64,000 bases of DNA from JASBZA01 sp964345295 (GTDB lineage: Bacteria > Bacillota > Clostridia > Saccharofermentanales > Fastidiosipilaceae): the NCBI GenBank assembly GCA_964345295.1, contig CAYFQG010000001.1, positions 62,001-126,000 on the forward strand, written 5' to 3'. Below the pieces are notes generated by a model. That model searched no databases and was not told the DNA's origin. It worked only from the letters and a program-made list of their open reading frames with translations. Below are positions 17,135 to 25,690 of this stretch, piece after piece; within the stretch, counting starts at the first letter, position 1, and each line of letters opens with the position of its first letter. Position numbers and translations under genes: made by a program.

Positions 17135-17659
17135 TTATATATCTTCCATGTAGCGAATATCTTTATAGTTACGATAAAGACCTGCATAGTCCAAACCGTA
17201 ACCTACGATAAACTCGTCGGGAATCTGCATGCCGACGTAGTCTACCTTAAGATCTACCTCACGCCTCTCGGGCTTGTCAAAGGCCGCTACAATCTTCAAG
17301 CTGGCGGGATTTCTCGTTTGCAGAAGTTCTACCAAGCGAAGTAAAGTCCTGCCGGAATCAATTATATCCTCGACAATCAAAACATGTCGTCCGGAAATAG
17401 ACTCTTCTAAGTCTTGAACGATCCGCAACTCACCGGGCGTCATGCCTGTCCTGTAGCTGGACACCTTCATAAAGTCCACACGACAATCCAGGTCTAATCT
17501 GCGAATTAAATCAGCCATAAAAACAAAAGAGCCTCTCAACACTCCTACAAGGAGTACTTCTTTGCCCTTATAGTCTCGGCTAATCTGTTCGCCCAGGCGA
17601 TCACACATTGATTCAATCTCATCCGATGAAATCATTACATCACTAACTTGCAGTACCAT
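17135..17659 (-). CDS. hpt: Hypoxanthine phosphoribosyltransferase
   Basis: Purine salvage: converts hypoxanthine or guanine plus PRPP to IMP or GMP. The 174 residues are typical. The PRPP-binding loop reads VLIVEDIIDSGRTL (about 94-107), and the C-terminal DYAGLYRNYKDI segment is a standard HPRT ending. It sits between tilS (12-base gap) and ftsH, the conserved Firmicute arrangement in which TilS and HPRT can act together on ftsH expression in Bacillus; whether that holds here is unknown. Confidence 0.96.
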   Translation of the reverse strand: MVLQVSDVMISSDEIESMCDRLGEQISRDYKGKEVLLVGVLRGSFVFMADLIRRLDLDCRVDFMKVSSYRTGMTPGELRIVQDLEESISGRHVLIVEDIIDSGRTLLRLVELLQTRNPASLKIVAAFDKPERREVDLKVDYVGMQIPDEFIVGYGLDYAGLYRNYKDIRYMEDI

Positions 17660-17671
17660 CTTAAAATCCTC

Positions 17672-19099
17672 TTAACTAAAGATATGAAAGAAATTATACC
17701 ATAGGGACAGCTTGCATAAAGTGCCTTCTGCCGGAAAATTCCCGCTAATAGGGACGTATTGGTCGGTCACAAAGGCTAAGACGTCTTTACCGTGAACTAA
17801 AAGCGGAATCTTATGACGAATAGCAAGGGGAACTCCCCTTAAAGCAAAATAATCTTTCAACAATTCATTGCTTCCGAAGACCTTGTCACGGCTTTCATAA
17901 GTCCTAATCCTTAGGTCTTTAATCATAGTCACGGGAATAAGCGTTTCGGTCAGAAGCTTATAAGACGGACCGGGGTTTTGGTCCGCGGCGTTTTCTTCTA
18001 AATTCTGACTGTAAGTTAAAAGATACTGACCTTCAAAATCCATAAAGGCGAAGGGGTCATAGCCTTCCGGACAAAAGTAAAAATAATGTCTATTACACGT
18101 AAAACGAATGCCTCCGGGTAGGCTCAAACTTTTCTCACCTGCTGCTGTTTCCAAGAGCTCTCGTATCTTAAAAATGTGGTCACTGCCATAATTTTTATCG
18201 ACGCCGTTGGACTTTAGTAGATAAACAAGGAATTGATTTTTAAGATAAGAATTAAAATTATTAAACTGTGCCGTTCTATAAAAAGCCAAGTCCGGATCCA
18301 TGAAAAAATCTTTGGAAGTCAAGGTCATCTGCTCCATGCTGTGGGCAAAGTAATCTTCTAAGAAGTAATATAGATCTTGAAGATTTTCCGCCGAACGGGC
18401 CAAAGACAGGCCTAAATTTTTCTCTTCTCTTTCTTGCCATAGAGGGAGCAGCTCATGACGAAGGAAATTTCGCCTATAATCGGTATCTAGGTTTGTTTCA
18501 TCCTCTCTCCAAGTCAGTTTTCTGTCTTTAGCATAAGCATAAAGCTGTTCTTTCGTGGCAAAAAGTAAGGGCCTGATAAAGCAATCCCGCTTTGGCAAAA
18601 TGCCTTTAAGGCCGTCCAAACCCGCTCCGTAGGCCAAATGGAGTAGGATTGTTTCGGCTTGATCCGATGCATGGTGAGCCGTAGCTATCCCATAGGTCTT
18701 ACATGCCTTATAGTCCGAATTTTTTTGTAGCTCTTCTAACAGTTTACGCCAATTCTGATAGCGGACCTGCCTGGCCTGATCTTCCAAATTTTTCTTATTG
18801 TTATCGGCCAGTAACGGGACATCATCAATATCCACATAACAAGGAATCAGGCGGTTCTTGGCCCACTCTTGAACCAGTAAGCGGTCTTTTTCGGCCGTCA
18901 AATCTCGAATACGATGATCTTGGTGGTGGATAACAAGAGATAAGTCCTGTCTATACTCTTTACGATAACGACAAAACAAATCCAGCAGACAGGCGGAATC
19001 AACTCCTGCGGACAAACCCAGGATTAAAAGTGCCGGTTCTTCCGGCAATAAATCTTTTTGTTTGATATAGGAGGCAAAAGCATCTAATAAGTCTGCCAT
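17672..19099 (-). CDS. tilS: tRNA(Ile) lysidine synthetase
   Basis: Modifies C34 of the CAU-anticodon tRNA-Ile to lysidine so it reads AUA. The 475 residues start with the PP-loop ATPase domain; the P-loop reads LSAGVDSACLL rather than the usual SGGxDS, with Ala for the first Gly. HHASDQAETILLHLAYGAGLDGLKG is a clear TilS signature (about 145-170). The C-terminal half is the poorly conserved tRNA-binding region. Upstream is dnaB (23-base gap), downstream hpt. Confidence 0.94.
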   Translation of the reverse strand: MADLLDAFASYIKQKDLLPEEPALLILGLSAGVDSACLLDLFCRYRKEYRQDLSLVIHHQDHRIRDLTAEKDRLLVQEWAKNRLIPCYVDIDDVPLLADNNKKNLEDQARQVRYQNWRKLLEELQKNSDYKACKTYGIATAHHASDQAETILLHLAYGAGLDGLKGILPKRDCFIRPLLFATKEQLYAYAKDRKLTWREDETNLDTDYRRNFLRHELLPLWQEREEKNLGLSLARSAENLQDLYYFLEDYFAHSMEQMTLTSKDFFMDPDLAFYRTAQFNNFNSYLKNQFLVYLLKSNGVDKNYGSDHIFKIRELLETAAGEKSLSLPGGIRFTCNRHYFYFCPEGYDPFAFMDFEGQYLLTYSQNLEENAADQNPGPSYKLLTETLIPVTMIKDLRIRTYESRDKVFGSNELLKDYFALRGVPLAIRHKIPLLVHGKDVLAFVTDQYVPISGNFPAEGTLCKLSLWYNFFHIFS

Positions 19100-19122
19100 A
19101 ACTTAGCCTCGTCTCTCCTGCT

Positions 19123-20544
19123 CTAAAAGGGTAAGGGCCCCGGATCCAATTGAATCCCCGGATCAAAAGCTTGCTCGGGAGGCGCTTCCCTATAATCTAC
19201 TTCTTCCTTTTCTCTGAAGGTCACAATTTCCGGGAACCAATGTAAGGTAATCGGTCCGGTCTTACCGGCACGGTTCTTGGCAATAATAAGTTCGGCTTCT
19301 TCAGGCCCCGGTTGCTTGTTCTCAGGGTGATAATAAGCATCACGATACATGAATAAAACGGCGTCCGCATCCTGCTCAATAGAGCCGGACTCACGAAGGT
19401 CCGACAACATAGGTTTTTTGCTCTCTCTGGATTCGACCCCGCGGCTTAACTGTGACAAGGCGATAACCGGCACATCCAAATCTTTGGCCATGATTTTCAA
19501 GGCACGTGAAATTTCGGAAATCTCTTGCTGGCGGTTTTGCGGCTTGCCATCCGAACCCATAAGCTGCAAATAGTCGATAATAATAAGGTCGAGTTTTCTG
19601 GTCTCACTGTAAAGTTTCTGGCACTTGGACCTGATATCAGCCGGTGTCGTAGCTGCCTGGTCATCGATATATAAATTCGTTCCTACCAAAGTACGAACCG
19701 CACGGGCAATGTCCTCCATATTATCGGATTCCAGACGGGATTTTATAGCATCGGACGGAACCGTCGAAGCCGAACTGAGAATTCTCAAGCCGACTTCACT
19801 TCTGGACATCTCCAAACTGAAAATGGCAACGTAATTACCTTTAAGCGCAACATTAAGTCCGATATTGAGGGCTAATGCCGACTTACCCATAGCAGGCCTT
19901 GCAGCAATAATATTAAGTGTCTGCCTTCTAAGCCGCCCTAAATACTCGTTTAACCTGGGGAAGCCGGAATCGATAGAAAGTTTATCCGAATCTTGCTTCT
20001 TCAGATCATTAAGCGTTTCATTCAAAATAGAATTAATATGGACCAGGTCCTTGCTGTCGATACCTTCTCTGATGCGAACAATATAGTCCGACATATAATT
20101 CAGAAGGTTATCCGCTGTCTCCTGACCCTTATAACAAGCGGTCTCTAAATCCTGGGATAGGCGAAGAATCTTACGTAAGAGACTCTTCTCCTTAATCATT
20201 TCTATGTATTCGCTTGTATTATTAAGGTAGAGGGTCTTATCCGCCAAAGAGGCCAGATAAGTAGTCCCCCCCACCATATGTAAATTGCCCTGATGTTCCA
20301 GTTCGTCGGCCACACTCAAAATATCAATGGGCTTACCGAAACTGTGCATGCGGCGTATAGCTTCATAAATTACGCCGTTACGCGGGCTATAAAAGTCCTC
20401 TTCTTCCAAGAGGCCCATCTGAGCCCTGGCATGTTCATTCGTCAGCAAGGTCCCCAAAAGAGATTCTTCCGCCTCAAGATTTTGCGGAATAACCTTTTCT
20501 ACCAAATTGGGATTAGAGGGAACTTGTCTGTTATCGAATGCCAT
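19123..20544 (-). CDS. dnaB: Replicative DNA helicase
   Basis: Hexameric helicase that unwinds DNA at the fork (called DnaC in B. subtilis). The 473 residues carry the N-terminal primase-interaction domain (about 15-120, starting VIPQNLEAEESLLG) and the RecA-like domain with Walker A ARPAMGKSALA (about 215-225), LIIIDYLQLM as Walker B, and the SQLSRGVESR arginine-finger segment. No intein is present. The ribosome site is AAGGAG at 5 bases. It follows rplI by 16 bases, as in many Firmicutes. Confidence 0.97.
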   Translation of the reverse strand: MAFDNRQVPSNPNLVEKVIPQNLEAEESLLGTLLTNEHARAQMGLLEEEDFYSPRNGVIYEAIRRMHSFGKPIDILSVADELEHQGNLHMVGGTTYLASLADKTLYLNNTSEYIEMIKEKSLLRKILRLSQDLETACYKGQETADNLLNYMSDYIVRIREGIDSKDLVHINSILNETLNDLKKQDSDKLSIDSGFPRLNEYLGRLRRQTLNIIAARPAMGKSALALNIGLNVALKGNYVAIFSLEMSRSEVGLRILSSASTVPSDAIKSRLESDNMEDIARAVRTLVGTNLYIDDQAATTPADIRSKCQKLYSETRKLDLIIIDYLQLMGSDGKPQNRQQEISEISRALKIMAKDLDVPVIALSQLSRGVESRESKKPMLSDLRESGSIEQDADAVLFMYRDAYYHPENKQPGPEEAELIIAKNRAGKTGPITLHWFPEIVTFREKEEVDYREAPPEQAFDPGIQLDPGPLPF

Positions 20545-20560
20545 GACTTCTCCTTAGAAA

Positions 20561-21004
20561 TTACAGAGCTTCTACCTGAACCGTGATTTTTACCTTAACG
20601 TCGTTATGCAGCTTCAATTCCGCACCGGTAGAACCGACGTTCTTAAGTTCTGTATCCAGATTAATATTACGCTTGTTTACCTTGTAACCTTCTTGGGCCA
20701 AAACTTCTTCTACGTCCATAGAGGTCAAAGTGCCGTAAAGTCTTCCCTTGTCACCGGCTTTTTTCTTAACGGTGAAAGTTTGACCATCTAATTTTTCGCC
20801 CATAGCTTGAGCCTCTTCCAGCTCACGTTTTTCTTGAGCCTTACGTGCTCCGGCCTTTTGCTTCAACTCATGAAGCTTATCGGAATTAGCAGGTACAGCC
20901 AAGCCCTTCTTAAAAAGGAAGTTATTGGCATAACCGGACTTCACTTCTACCACGTCGTCCGCTTTGCCCAGGTTCTTAACATCTTCCAGTAAAACTACTT
21001 TCAT
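20561..21004 (-). CDS. rplI: 50S ribosomal protein L9
   Basis: Component of the large ribosomal subunit near the L1 stalk. The start is set at the ATG at 21004, not a further upstream codon: it gives MKVVLLEDVKNLGKADDVVE, the standard L9 N-terminus, a normal 147-residue length, and GGAG 8 bases ahead. The N-terminal domain is joined by the usual long Lys/Glu/Ala-rich helix (about 41-75) to the C-terminal domain. A terminator lies in the 78-base gap after rpsR, so rplI and the genes beyond are probably expressed at reduced level by read-through. Confidence 0.97.
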   Translation of the reverse strand: MKVVLLEDVKNLGKADDVVEVKSGYANNFLFKKGLAVPANSDKLHELKQKAGARKAQEKRELEEAQAMGEKLDGQTFTVKKKAGDKGRLYGTLTSMDVEEVLAQEGYKVNKRNINLDTELKNVGSTGAELKLHNDVKVKITVQVEAL

Positions 21005-21032
21005 CTTAAATCTCCTTAAAATACATTCTAAA

Positions 21033-21066
21033 GTAAAAAACCTCAACCCATGGTGAGCCGAGGTTT
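21033..21066 (-). terminator. Terminator between rpsR and rplI
   Basis: On the minus strand AACCTC (21065-21060) pairs with GAGGTT (21044-21039), extended by wobble pairs, and is followed by TTTTTT. It lies about 30 bases before the rplI start. Confidence 0.7.
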
Positions 21067-21082
21067 CACATGTCAATCTGAC

Positions 21083-21322
21083 TTAGGCTTCAGTGTAAGG
21101 AAGCAGGGCCATCTGTCTGGCTCTCTTGATGGCCGTCGTCAACTTGCGTTGGTGCTTGGCACAGGTGCCGGTCATCCTTCTGGGTAAAATCTTGCCGTTC
21201 TCAGAAACAAACTTCTTTAACTTAGCGGCATCTTTATAATCGATGTTGTCGATATGGTCGGCACAAAAGGCACAAACCTTACGACGCGGCCTTCTTCTGT
21301 TAAAACTTCTGTTATCAGCCAT
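21083..21322 (-). CDS. rpsR: 30S ribosomal protein S18
   Basis: Small-subunit protein that binds as a heterodimer with S6. The 79 residues are normal for S18. The head is Arg-rich (RRRPRRKVCAFC) and keeps a CxxC plus a later Cys (TGTCAKH), suggesting the zinc-binding form. It is third in the rpsF-ssb-rpsR unit and followed by a terminator. Confidence 0.97.
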   Translation of the reverse strand: MADNRSFNRRRPRRKVCAFCADHIDNIDYKDAAKLKKFVSENGKILPRRMTGTCAKHQRKLTTAIKRARQMALLPYTEA

Positions 21323-21343
21323 ATTTATATCCTTTCTATAAAA

Positions 21344-21805
21344 TTATAGGTCGAAAGGAAGAGCTGTATCGTCGTCAGGCGCTTCAAAGAAGCCGTCGGA
21401 AAAGTCCGATCCGGACTCCTTAGTAGAAGAACCCGAAGAATAAGCATTCTGATAGTTGTTCGACTGATTGGAGTAGTTGGAAGACTCCTGCTTGCTGTCG
21501 GCGAAATAGACTTCATCGGCAATAACCTCGGTCATATAGCGCCTGTTGCCCTGTTCGTCATCCCAGTGTCTTACCTGAATAGAGCCGACGAGTGCAATTC
21601 TCTGGCCCTTTTGGAAATATCTGGCGACAAATTCTGCTGTCTGTCTCCAGCAAACTACGGGGATAAAATCCGCTTCTCTCTCTCCCTGGGCGTTTTTAAA
21701 ACGTCTGTCTACCGCAACGGTAAAAGAACAAACACTTACGCCGCCGTTGGTACTCCGAAGCTCGGGGTCCTTGGTCAATCGTCCCATCAAAATCGCTTTA
21801 TTCAT
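21344..21805 (-). CDS. ssb: Single-stranded DNA-binding protein
   Basis: Coats single-stranded DNA in replication and repair. The 153 residues have an OB fold (about 1-105, with MNKAILMGRLTKDPELRST at the start), a Ser/Asn/Tyr-rich linker and the acidic tip DDDTALPFDL, which keeps the Asp-Leu-Pro-Phe type ending used to recruit partner proteins, extended by two residues. Flanked by rpsF and rpsR as usual. The ribosome site (GAGAG) is weak. Confidence 0.97.
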   Translation of the reverse strand: MNKAILMGRLTKDPELRSTNGGVSVCSFTVAVDRRFKNAQGEREADFIPVVCWRQTAEFVARYFQKGQRIALVGSIQVRHWDDEQGNRRYMTEVIADEVYFADSKQESSNYSNQSNNYQNAYSSGSSTKESGSDFSDGFFEAPDDDTALPFDL

Positions 21806-21852
21806 CTACTAGTCTCTCGCTTTCTTTGTTCGGCCGAGCTCAAAAGACTCGA

Positions 21853-22143
21853 CTACTCTTCTTCTACATTTACGATCATGAAACGCATGACGCCTTCAGT
21901 TATCTTCAGCTGATTCTCTAAGATAGCCGGAACTTCGGGTTCAGCCGTGAATAATACCACGCAGTAATCCCCCGCGGTCTGGTCGTCAATCTCGTATGCG
22001 AAACGCTTGCGTCCCCAGTGGTCAACGGAATCAACGGTACCGTTAGCCGCAATAAGGTCCTGGACCCTAGTGTGGAGAGCTTGATTCTCTTCCTCCTCTA
22101 ATGTGGGGGAAAGAATGTACATAAATTCATACTTCTTGGACAT
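21853..22143 (-). CDS. rpsF: 30S ribosomal protein S6
   Basis: Small-subunit protein, partner of S18. The 96 residues begin MSKKYEFMYILSPTLEEEE and include the HWGRKRFAYEI segment typical of S6. AAGGAGG lies 11 bases upstream. First gene of the rpsF-ssb-rpsR unit; its leader has a good promoter and a strong hairpin that could serve autoregulation. Confidence 0.97.
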   Translation of the reverse strand: MSKKYEFMYILSPTLEEEENQALHTRVQDLIAANGTVDSVDHWGRKRFAYEIDDQTAGDYCVVLFTAEPEVPAILENQLKITEGVMRFMIVNVEEE

Positions 22144-22174
22144 AACTAAACTTCACCTCCTTCTGGACTCTACG

Positions 22175-22196
22175 ATCTTGTACAGCCGTACAAGAT
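22175..22196 (-). promoter_or_regulatory. Perfect hairpin in the rpsF leader
   Basis: Arms ATCTTGTAC and GTACAAGAT (9 bp, perfect) close a four-base loop, GGCT in the RNA sense. It lies in the 5' UTR between the promoter and the ribosome site of rpsF. It does not show the CCG bulge of the known S6:S18 leader motif, and no T-run follows, so it is not a terminator. Confidence 0.5.
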
Positions 22197-22225
22197 AAGG
22201 ATTTGCTTCTTAATAAGCAGTGACC

Positions 22226-22254
22226 ATATTAGCAAAGAGACCCTATTAATTCAA
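22226..22254 (-). promoter_or_regulatory. Sigma-A promoter for the rpsF operon
   Basis: On the minus strand TTGAAT (22254-22249), 17 bases, TAATAT (22231-22226), with TG-C just before the -10 (extended -10). Transcription would start near 22219. Confidence 0.7.
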
Positions 22255-22285
22255 GCGAATAGTTTACACAAAAATCCACAAAATA

Positions 22286-23383
22286 CTACAAATGCGGACC
22301 TTGGGATGGATCTCTTAACGTTTTACAGGCCGCTTTTTCCAAACGATTCATATAAGCTTGACCCAAGCCGTTAAAATCCAGATTTTCCACCCAGATATCC
22401 GAACACGCTTCCCTATCCAGCTCTCTGAAGGCAGTAAATAAATAATGGCTGCCTGCATGGTGGTCGGCCGTATCTTCAAAGGTCAAGACCGGCCAGTGAT
22501 TGGCGGGAAGTCTTTTGTTGAGCTCGGTCGAGATATAAAAACCCGGTTTAAGACCTAAGCTAGCTTGCTCTATCTGTTTTTTTACATAAGACAATTTATC
22601 TTCTAAATTATCTCCTTTAATAATATGAACGTTGGCTCGGGGGGCATAGTGCCTATATTTCATACCCGGAGCTCTAGGTTTAGATTCTTTTTCATAGTCT
22701 TCCATGGAGAATACTTTAAAACCCAAGTCCAAAGGGTCGATACCGGCCTTAATCAGCGCATCGCCGATTTGTTTGGCCGAAATACCACCCGGTCTCAGGA
22801 GCTCTAACTTTCCTCCGACCCAGGACACAATAGTAGATTCCAAACCCACGCGAGACTGGTCCGCTACGACAATATAAGGTACTCTTCCTGCCAAATCCTC
22901 ATAGGCGTCCGACCCGTTGGTAGGAGAAGGTCTGCCGCTTATATTAGCGGACGGAGCCGCTATAGCCCTTCCCAAATATTTAATCAAGGCATGCGCCACA
23001 GGATGATCCGGAATACGAAGCCCAATGGTGTTAAGACCAGCGGAAGCTACGGTTTTCAAATCGCCCGCCTTTTCCATTATCAAGGTAAAAGGGCCCGGAC
23101 AAAAAGCCGCCGTCAGAGTTTCCGCTACCTTATCCCAGTTTTTATAATAGGCCGCCATCCGTTCCACGGATGATTCATGCAAGATCAAAGGATTATCTTG
23201 GGGCCTGCCTTTAACACGGAAAATCTCCTTTACAGCCTCATCCAAATCATAACGGGCCCCCAAACCGTAAACCGTTTCCGTGGGGAAACAGACCACCTGT
23301 CCCTCGTCCATGGCACGCGCTATAGGTTCAAGCTCATCGAGATTCGATAAATCTTCTTTGATATAAAGTAGTTTAGTGTTCAT
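22286..23383 (-). CDS. tsaC: L-threonylcarbamoyladenylate synthase, Sua5 type
   Basis: First step of the t6A37 tRNA modification: makes threonylcarbamoyl-AMP from Thr, bicarbonate and ATP. The 365 residues comprise the YrdC domain (about 15-215, with VVCFPTETVYGLGARY, KGRPQDNPL and AIAAPSANISGRPSPT) and a C-terminal Sua5 domain (about 235-350), so it is the two-domain form. The partner tsaD is at 48-49 kb. It overlaps the end of prfA by 11 bases, so the two are coupled. Confidence 0.95.
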   Translation of the reverse strand: MNTKLLYIKEDLSNLDELEPIARAMDEGQVVCFPTETVYGLGARYDLDEAVKEIFRVKGRPQDNPLILHESSVERMAAYYKNWDKVAETLTAAFCPGPFTLIMEKAGDLKTVASAGLNTIGLRIPDHPVAHALIKYLGRAIAAPSANISGRPSPTNGSDAYEDLAGRVPYIVVADQSRVGLESTIVSWVGGKLELLRPGGISAKQIGDALIKAGIDPLDLGFKVFSMEDYEKESKPRAPGMKYRHYAPRANVHIIKGDNLEDKLSYVKKQIEQASLGLKPGFYISTELNKRLPANHWPVLTFEDTADHHAGSHYLFTAFRELDREACSDIWVENLDFNGLGQAYMNRLEKAACKTLRDPSQGPHL

Positions 23384-24458
23384 TGTCCGTAAGGTCCTGG
23401 GCTTGCTTGGCCGCCGTTAAAGGATCGACCAAAGCATCTAATTGGCCGCCCAAAATATCATCTAACTTATATAAAGTTAAATTAATCCTGTGGTCGGTCA
23501 CCCGGCCTTGAGGGAAATTATAGGTCCTGATGCGTTCGGAACGGTCACCGGTACCGATTTGAGACTTACGGTCACCGGCAATTTGAGCCGACCTCTTCTC
23601 TTCTTCCATCTCCAGAAGCCTGGCTCTCAAGACCTGCATGGCCCTGTCCTTATTCTTATGCTGAGATCTCTGATCCTGACAGGTAACCACCACACCGGTA
23701 GGAAGGTGGGTAATACGGATAGCCGATGAGGTCTTATTAACGTGCTGACCACCCGCTCCCGAAGCTCTATAGGTATCAATCTTAAGGTCTTTAGGATCAA
23801 TAGCAAAATCTACTTCGTCAACTTCAGGCATCACCGCTACCGTTACGGTCGAGGTATGGATACGGCCGCCTGATTCGGTCTCCGGCACTCTCTGAACACG
23901 GTGGACACCGCTTTCAAACTTAAATTTACTATAAGCGCCCTTACCGGAAACAATAAAAGAAATTTCCTTATAGCCTCCTATTTCGGTTGCACTCTCATCA
24001 ACCGGTTCTACCTTGAACCCCTGACTTTCGGCATAGGAGCAATACATGGCATATAGATCCGAAGCAAAAAGCGCAGCTTCTTCACCGCCGGCACCGGCCC
24101 TTATTTCCATAATAATGTCTTTTTCATCTCGTGGGTCTTTAGGCTGGAGGAGACGAATCAACTCATTTTCTAACTCAATCTCCTTTTCTTTGGCCTCATC
24201 CAACTCCATCTGGGCCAAATCCTGCATGTCCTGATCCGCCGAGGAATCCTCTAAAATGCCCAGACAATCTTCCTTGTTTTGCAAAGTTTTCTTATAACGG
24301 TCAAAACACTGAATCAAATCCGTCAAGTCCGCCGACTCTTTGACCACTTCCAAGTATCGGTTCTGGTCGTTCATAATATCCGGATCCGCCATCTGAGTCT
24401 GCAACTCTTCGTAGCGATCTTCTAATTGTTGTAATTTATGTAAAGTACTTTCTTGCAT
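23373..24458 (-). CDS. prfA: Peptide chain release factor 1
   Basis: Releases the finished peptide at UAA and UAG codons. The 361 residues contain the GAGGQHVNKTSSAIR segment whose GGQ enters the peptidyl-transferase centre, and the codon-recognition domain that includes VPETESGGRIHTS; a PxT-type anticodon tripeptide is expected just before. The GGQ glutamine is methylated by PrmC, whose gene lies immediately upstream. Confidence 0.97.
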   Translation of the reverse strand: MQESTLHKLQQLEDRYEELQTQMADPDIMNDQNRYLEVVKESADLTDLIQCFDRYKKTLQNKEDCLGILEDSSADQDMQDLAQMELDEAKEKEIELENELIRLLQPKDPRDEKDIIMEIRAGAGGEEAALFASDLYAMYCSYAESQGFKVEPVDESATEIGGYKEISFIVSGKGAYSKFKFESGVHRVQRVPETESGGRIHTSTVTVAVMPEVDEVDFAIDPKDLKIDTYRASGAGGQHVNKTSSAIRITHLPTGVVVTCQDQRSQHKNKDRAMQVLRARLLEMEEEKRSAQIAGDRKSQIGTGDRSERIRTYNFPQGRVTDHRINLTLYKLDDILGGQLDALVDPLTAAKQAQDLTDNEH

Positions 24459-24477
24459 ATGCTTTATCCTTATCTTT

Positions 24478-25347
24478 TTATTTTAATGAAAAACAGGATA
24501 CCCGGTCACGTCCGGCCAAATCTTCGATTACGCCCAAGTCCTTCCAACCATATCGCTCGGCCAAAGGTCTAATCGATTCGGCCTGGTCAGGTCCGTGTTC
24601 TATATAAACTTCGGTCCCCTCTGTCAGATAATGGGCTCCCTCGGCCAAAATCCTCTGGATAATGTCTAAGCCTTCGGACCCGCCGTCCAAAGCTAAACCG
24701 GGTTCGTATAAATCCAAGTCGCTCGACATGAACTCATCGTGTCTAAGATAAGGGGGGTTAGAATAAAGCAAATCGCACGTCCATACTCCTTCTTTTATCT
24801 CAAGCGGCCAAAGGTCCGCCTGCTCGATTTCAATATAATCCTTTAGGCCATGATAGTTTCGGTTCCATAAAGCGGTCTCTACAGCCGCCTCACTGATATC
24901 CGTACCATATAGTTTAAAGTTATTATAACCTTTTTCTAATAGCAATTTGGCCAAAGCCAACAGAAGTGCTCCGGTTCCGCAGCCCAGCTCCGTAATACGA
25001 AGAGTCCTCTTATCCGAAGCCTTTTTTAAAAGGTCTAAAGCCTTGTTTAATACAGCTTCTACTAAAACCTCCGAATCCGGCCTAGGGATTAAGACATCGG
25101 GGTGGTTAAAAATCTTAAAGCCGTAAAAATAGGTGCACGGCAAAACCCGCCCCATAGGATAACCTTGGGCCAGCTTATCTAAAGCTTCGTCCCATTGATC
25201 AAGAGCCTTTTCTTCAGTTAACGTTCTATATAGTTCTTCTAAATTCGACCGAATCCAAAACTCTTCCAGGTCATGATAGTGGGGGGATTTTCTTAAAATT
25301 TCTAAACCCGATTTTATGAGGGTATTTTTACTTCGCCCGGTATTCAC
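24478..25347 (-). CDS. prmC: Release-factor glutamine methyltransferase
   Basis: N5-methylates the GGQ glutamine of RF1 and RF2. The 289 residues include the SAM site ELGCGTGALLLALA (about 117-130) and the catalytic NPPY motif (SNPPYLRHDE). The annotated start is a GTG at 25347 with no ribosome site, directly after the T-run of a terminator. Eleven bases upstream an ATG begins ATG-AAA-AAA-TCG-TGA, which is out of frame; one extra A in that A-run would join it to prmC. The N-terminal end is therefore uncertain; the methyltransferase domain is not. Confidence 0.92.
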   Translation of the reverse strand: MNTGRSKNTLIKSGLEILRKSPHYHDLEEFWIRSNLEELYRTLTEEKALDQWDEALDKLAQGYPMGRVLPCTYFYGFKIFNHPDVLIPRPDSEVLVEAVLNKALDLLKKASDKRTLRITELGCGTGALLLALAKLLLEKGYNNFKLYGTDISEAAVETALWNRNYHGLKDYIEIEQADLWPLEIKEGVWTCDLLYSNPPYLRHDEFMSSDLDLYEPGLALDGGSEGLDIIQRILAEGAHYLTEGTEVYIEHGPDQAESIRPLAERYGWKDLGVIEDLAGRDRVSCFSLK

Positions 25348-25359
25348 GATTTTTTCATC

Positions 25360-25392
25360 AAAAAAAGGACTGCCTTAAGCAATCCTTTTTTT
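25360..25392 (-). terminator. Terminator between rpmE and prmC
   Basis: On the minus strand an A-run plus GGATTGC pairs with GCAGTCC plus a seven-T run (one wobble pair). It ends the rpmE message and lies only 12 bases before the prmC start. Confidence 0.82.
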
Positions 25393-25411
25393 CATTAAAT
25401 TTTCAAACAGA

Positions 25412-25615
25412 CTATTGACCCTTATTTCTACGCTTGTTGAACTTATCAACACGGCCACCGGTATCAACCAGCTTCTGCTTGCCTGTATAGAAAGGATGGC
25501 ATTTGCTACAGATATCAACGTTAATGGTGGGTACGGTCGAGCGTGTTTCAAAGGTCTCGCCGCAAGCACAGGTCACAATACACTTCTGGTAATTAGGATG
25601 TATTCCTTCTTTCAT
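25412..25615 (-). CDS. rpmE: 50S ribosomal protein L31, zinc form
   Basis: Forms a bridge between ribosomal subunits. The 67 residues begin MKEGIHPNYQKCIVTCACGE and keep four cysteines (CxC in the head region and CSKC at about 37-40), so this is the C+ zinc-binding type, which usually means a C- paralogue may exist under Zur control elsewhere. It has its own near-perfect promoter and a structured leader, with a GAGGAG ribosome site. Confidence 0.97.
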   Translation of the reverse strand: MKEGIHPNYQKCIVTCACGETFETRSTVPTINVDICSKCHPFYTGKQKLVDTGGRVDKFNKRRNKGQ

Positions 25616-25637
25616 ATTCTCATCTCCTCACAGAAAT

Positions 25638-25670
25638 CCGACGCGTAAGTTTAGGGCCTACGTATGTCGG
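25638..25670 (-). promoter_or_regulatory. Structured leader of rpmE
   Basis: In the RNA sense CCGAC pairs with GTCGG, and inside it CGTA pairs with TACG, giving a two-tier hairpin in the 5' UTR. L31 leaders that control their own mRNA are known in Firmicutes; identity with that motif is not shown here. Confidence 0.4.
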
Positions 25671-25690
25671 CTCGGTTTATTAACTTGGAT

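Noticed and set aside
20561..21076. Longer rplI start at 21076
   Set aside because: It would run through the terminator hairpin and adds residues foreign to L9; the ATG at 21004 has a ribosome site and the family N-terminus.
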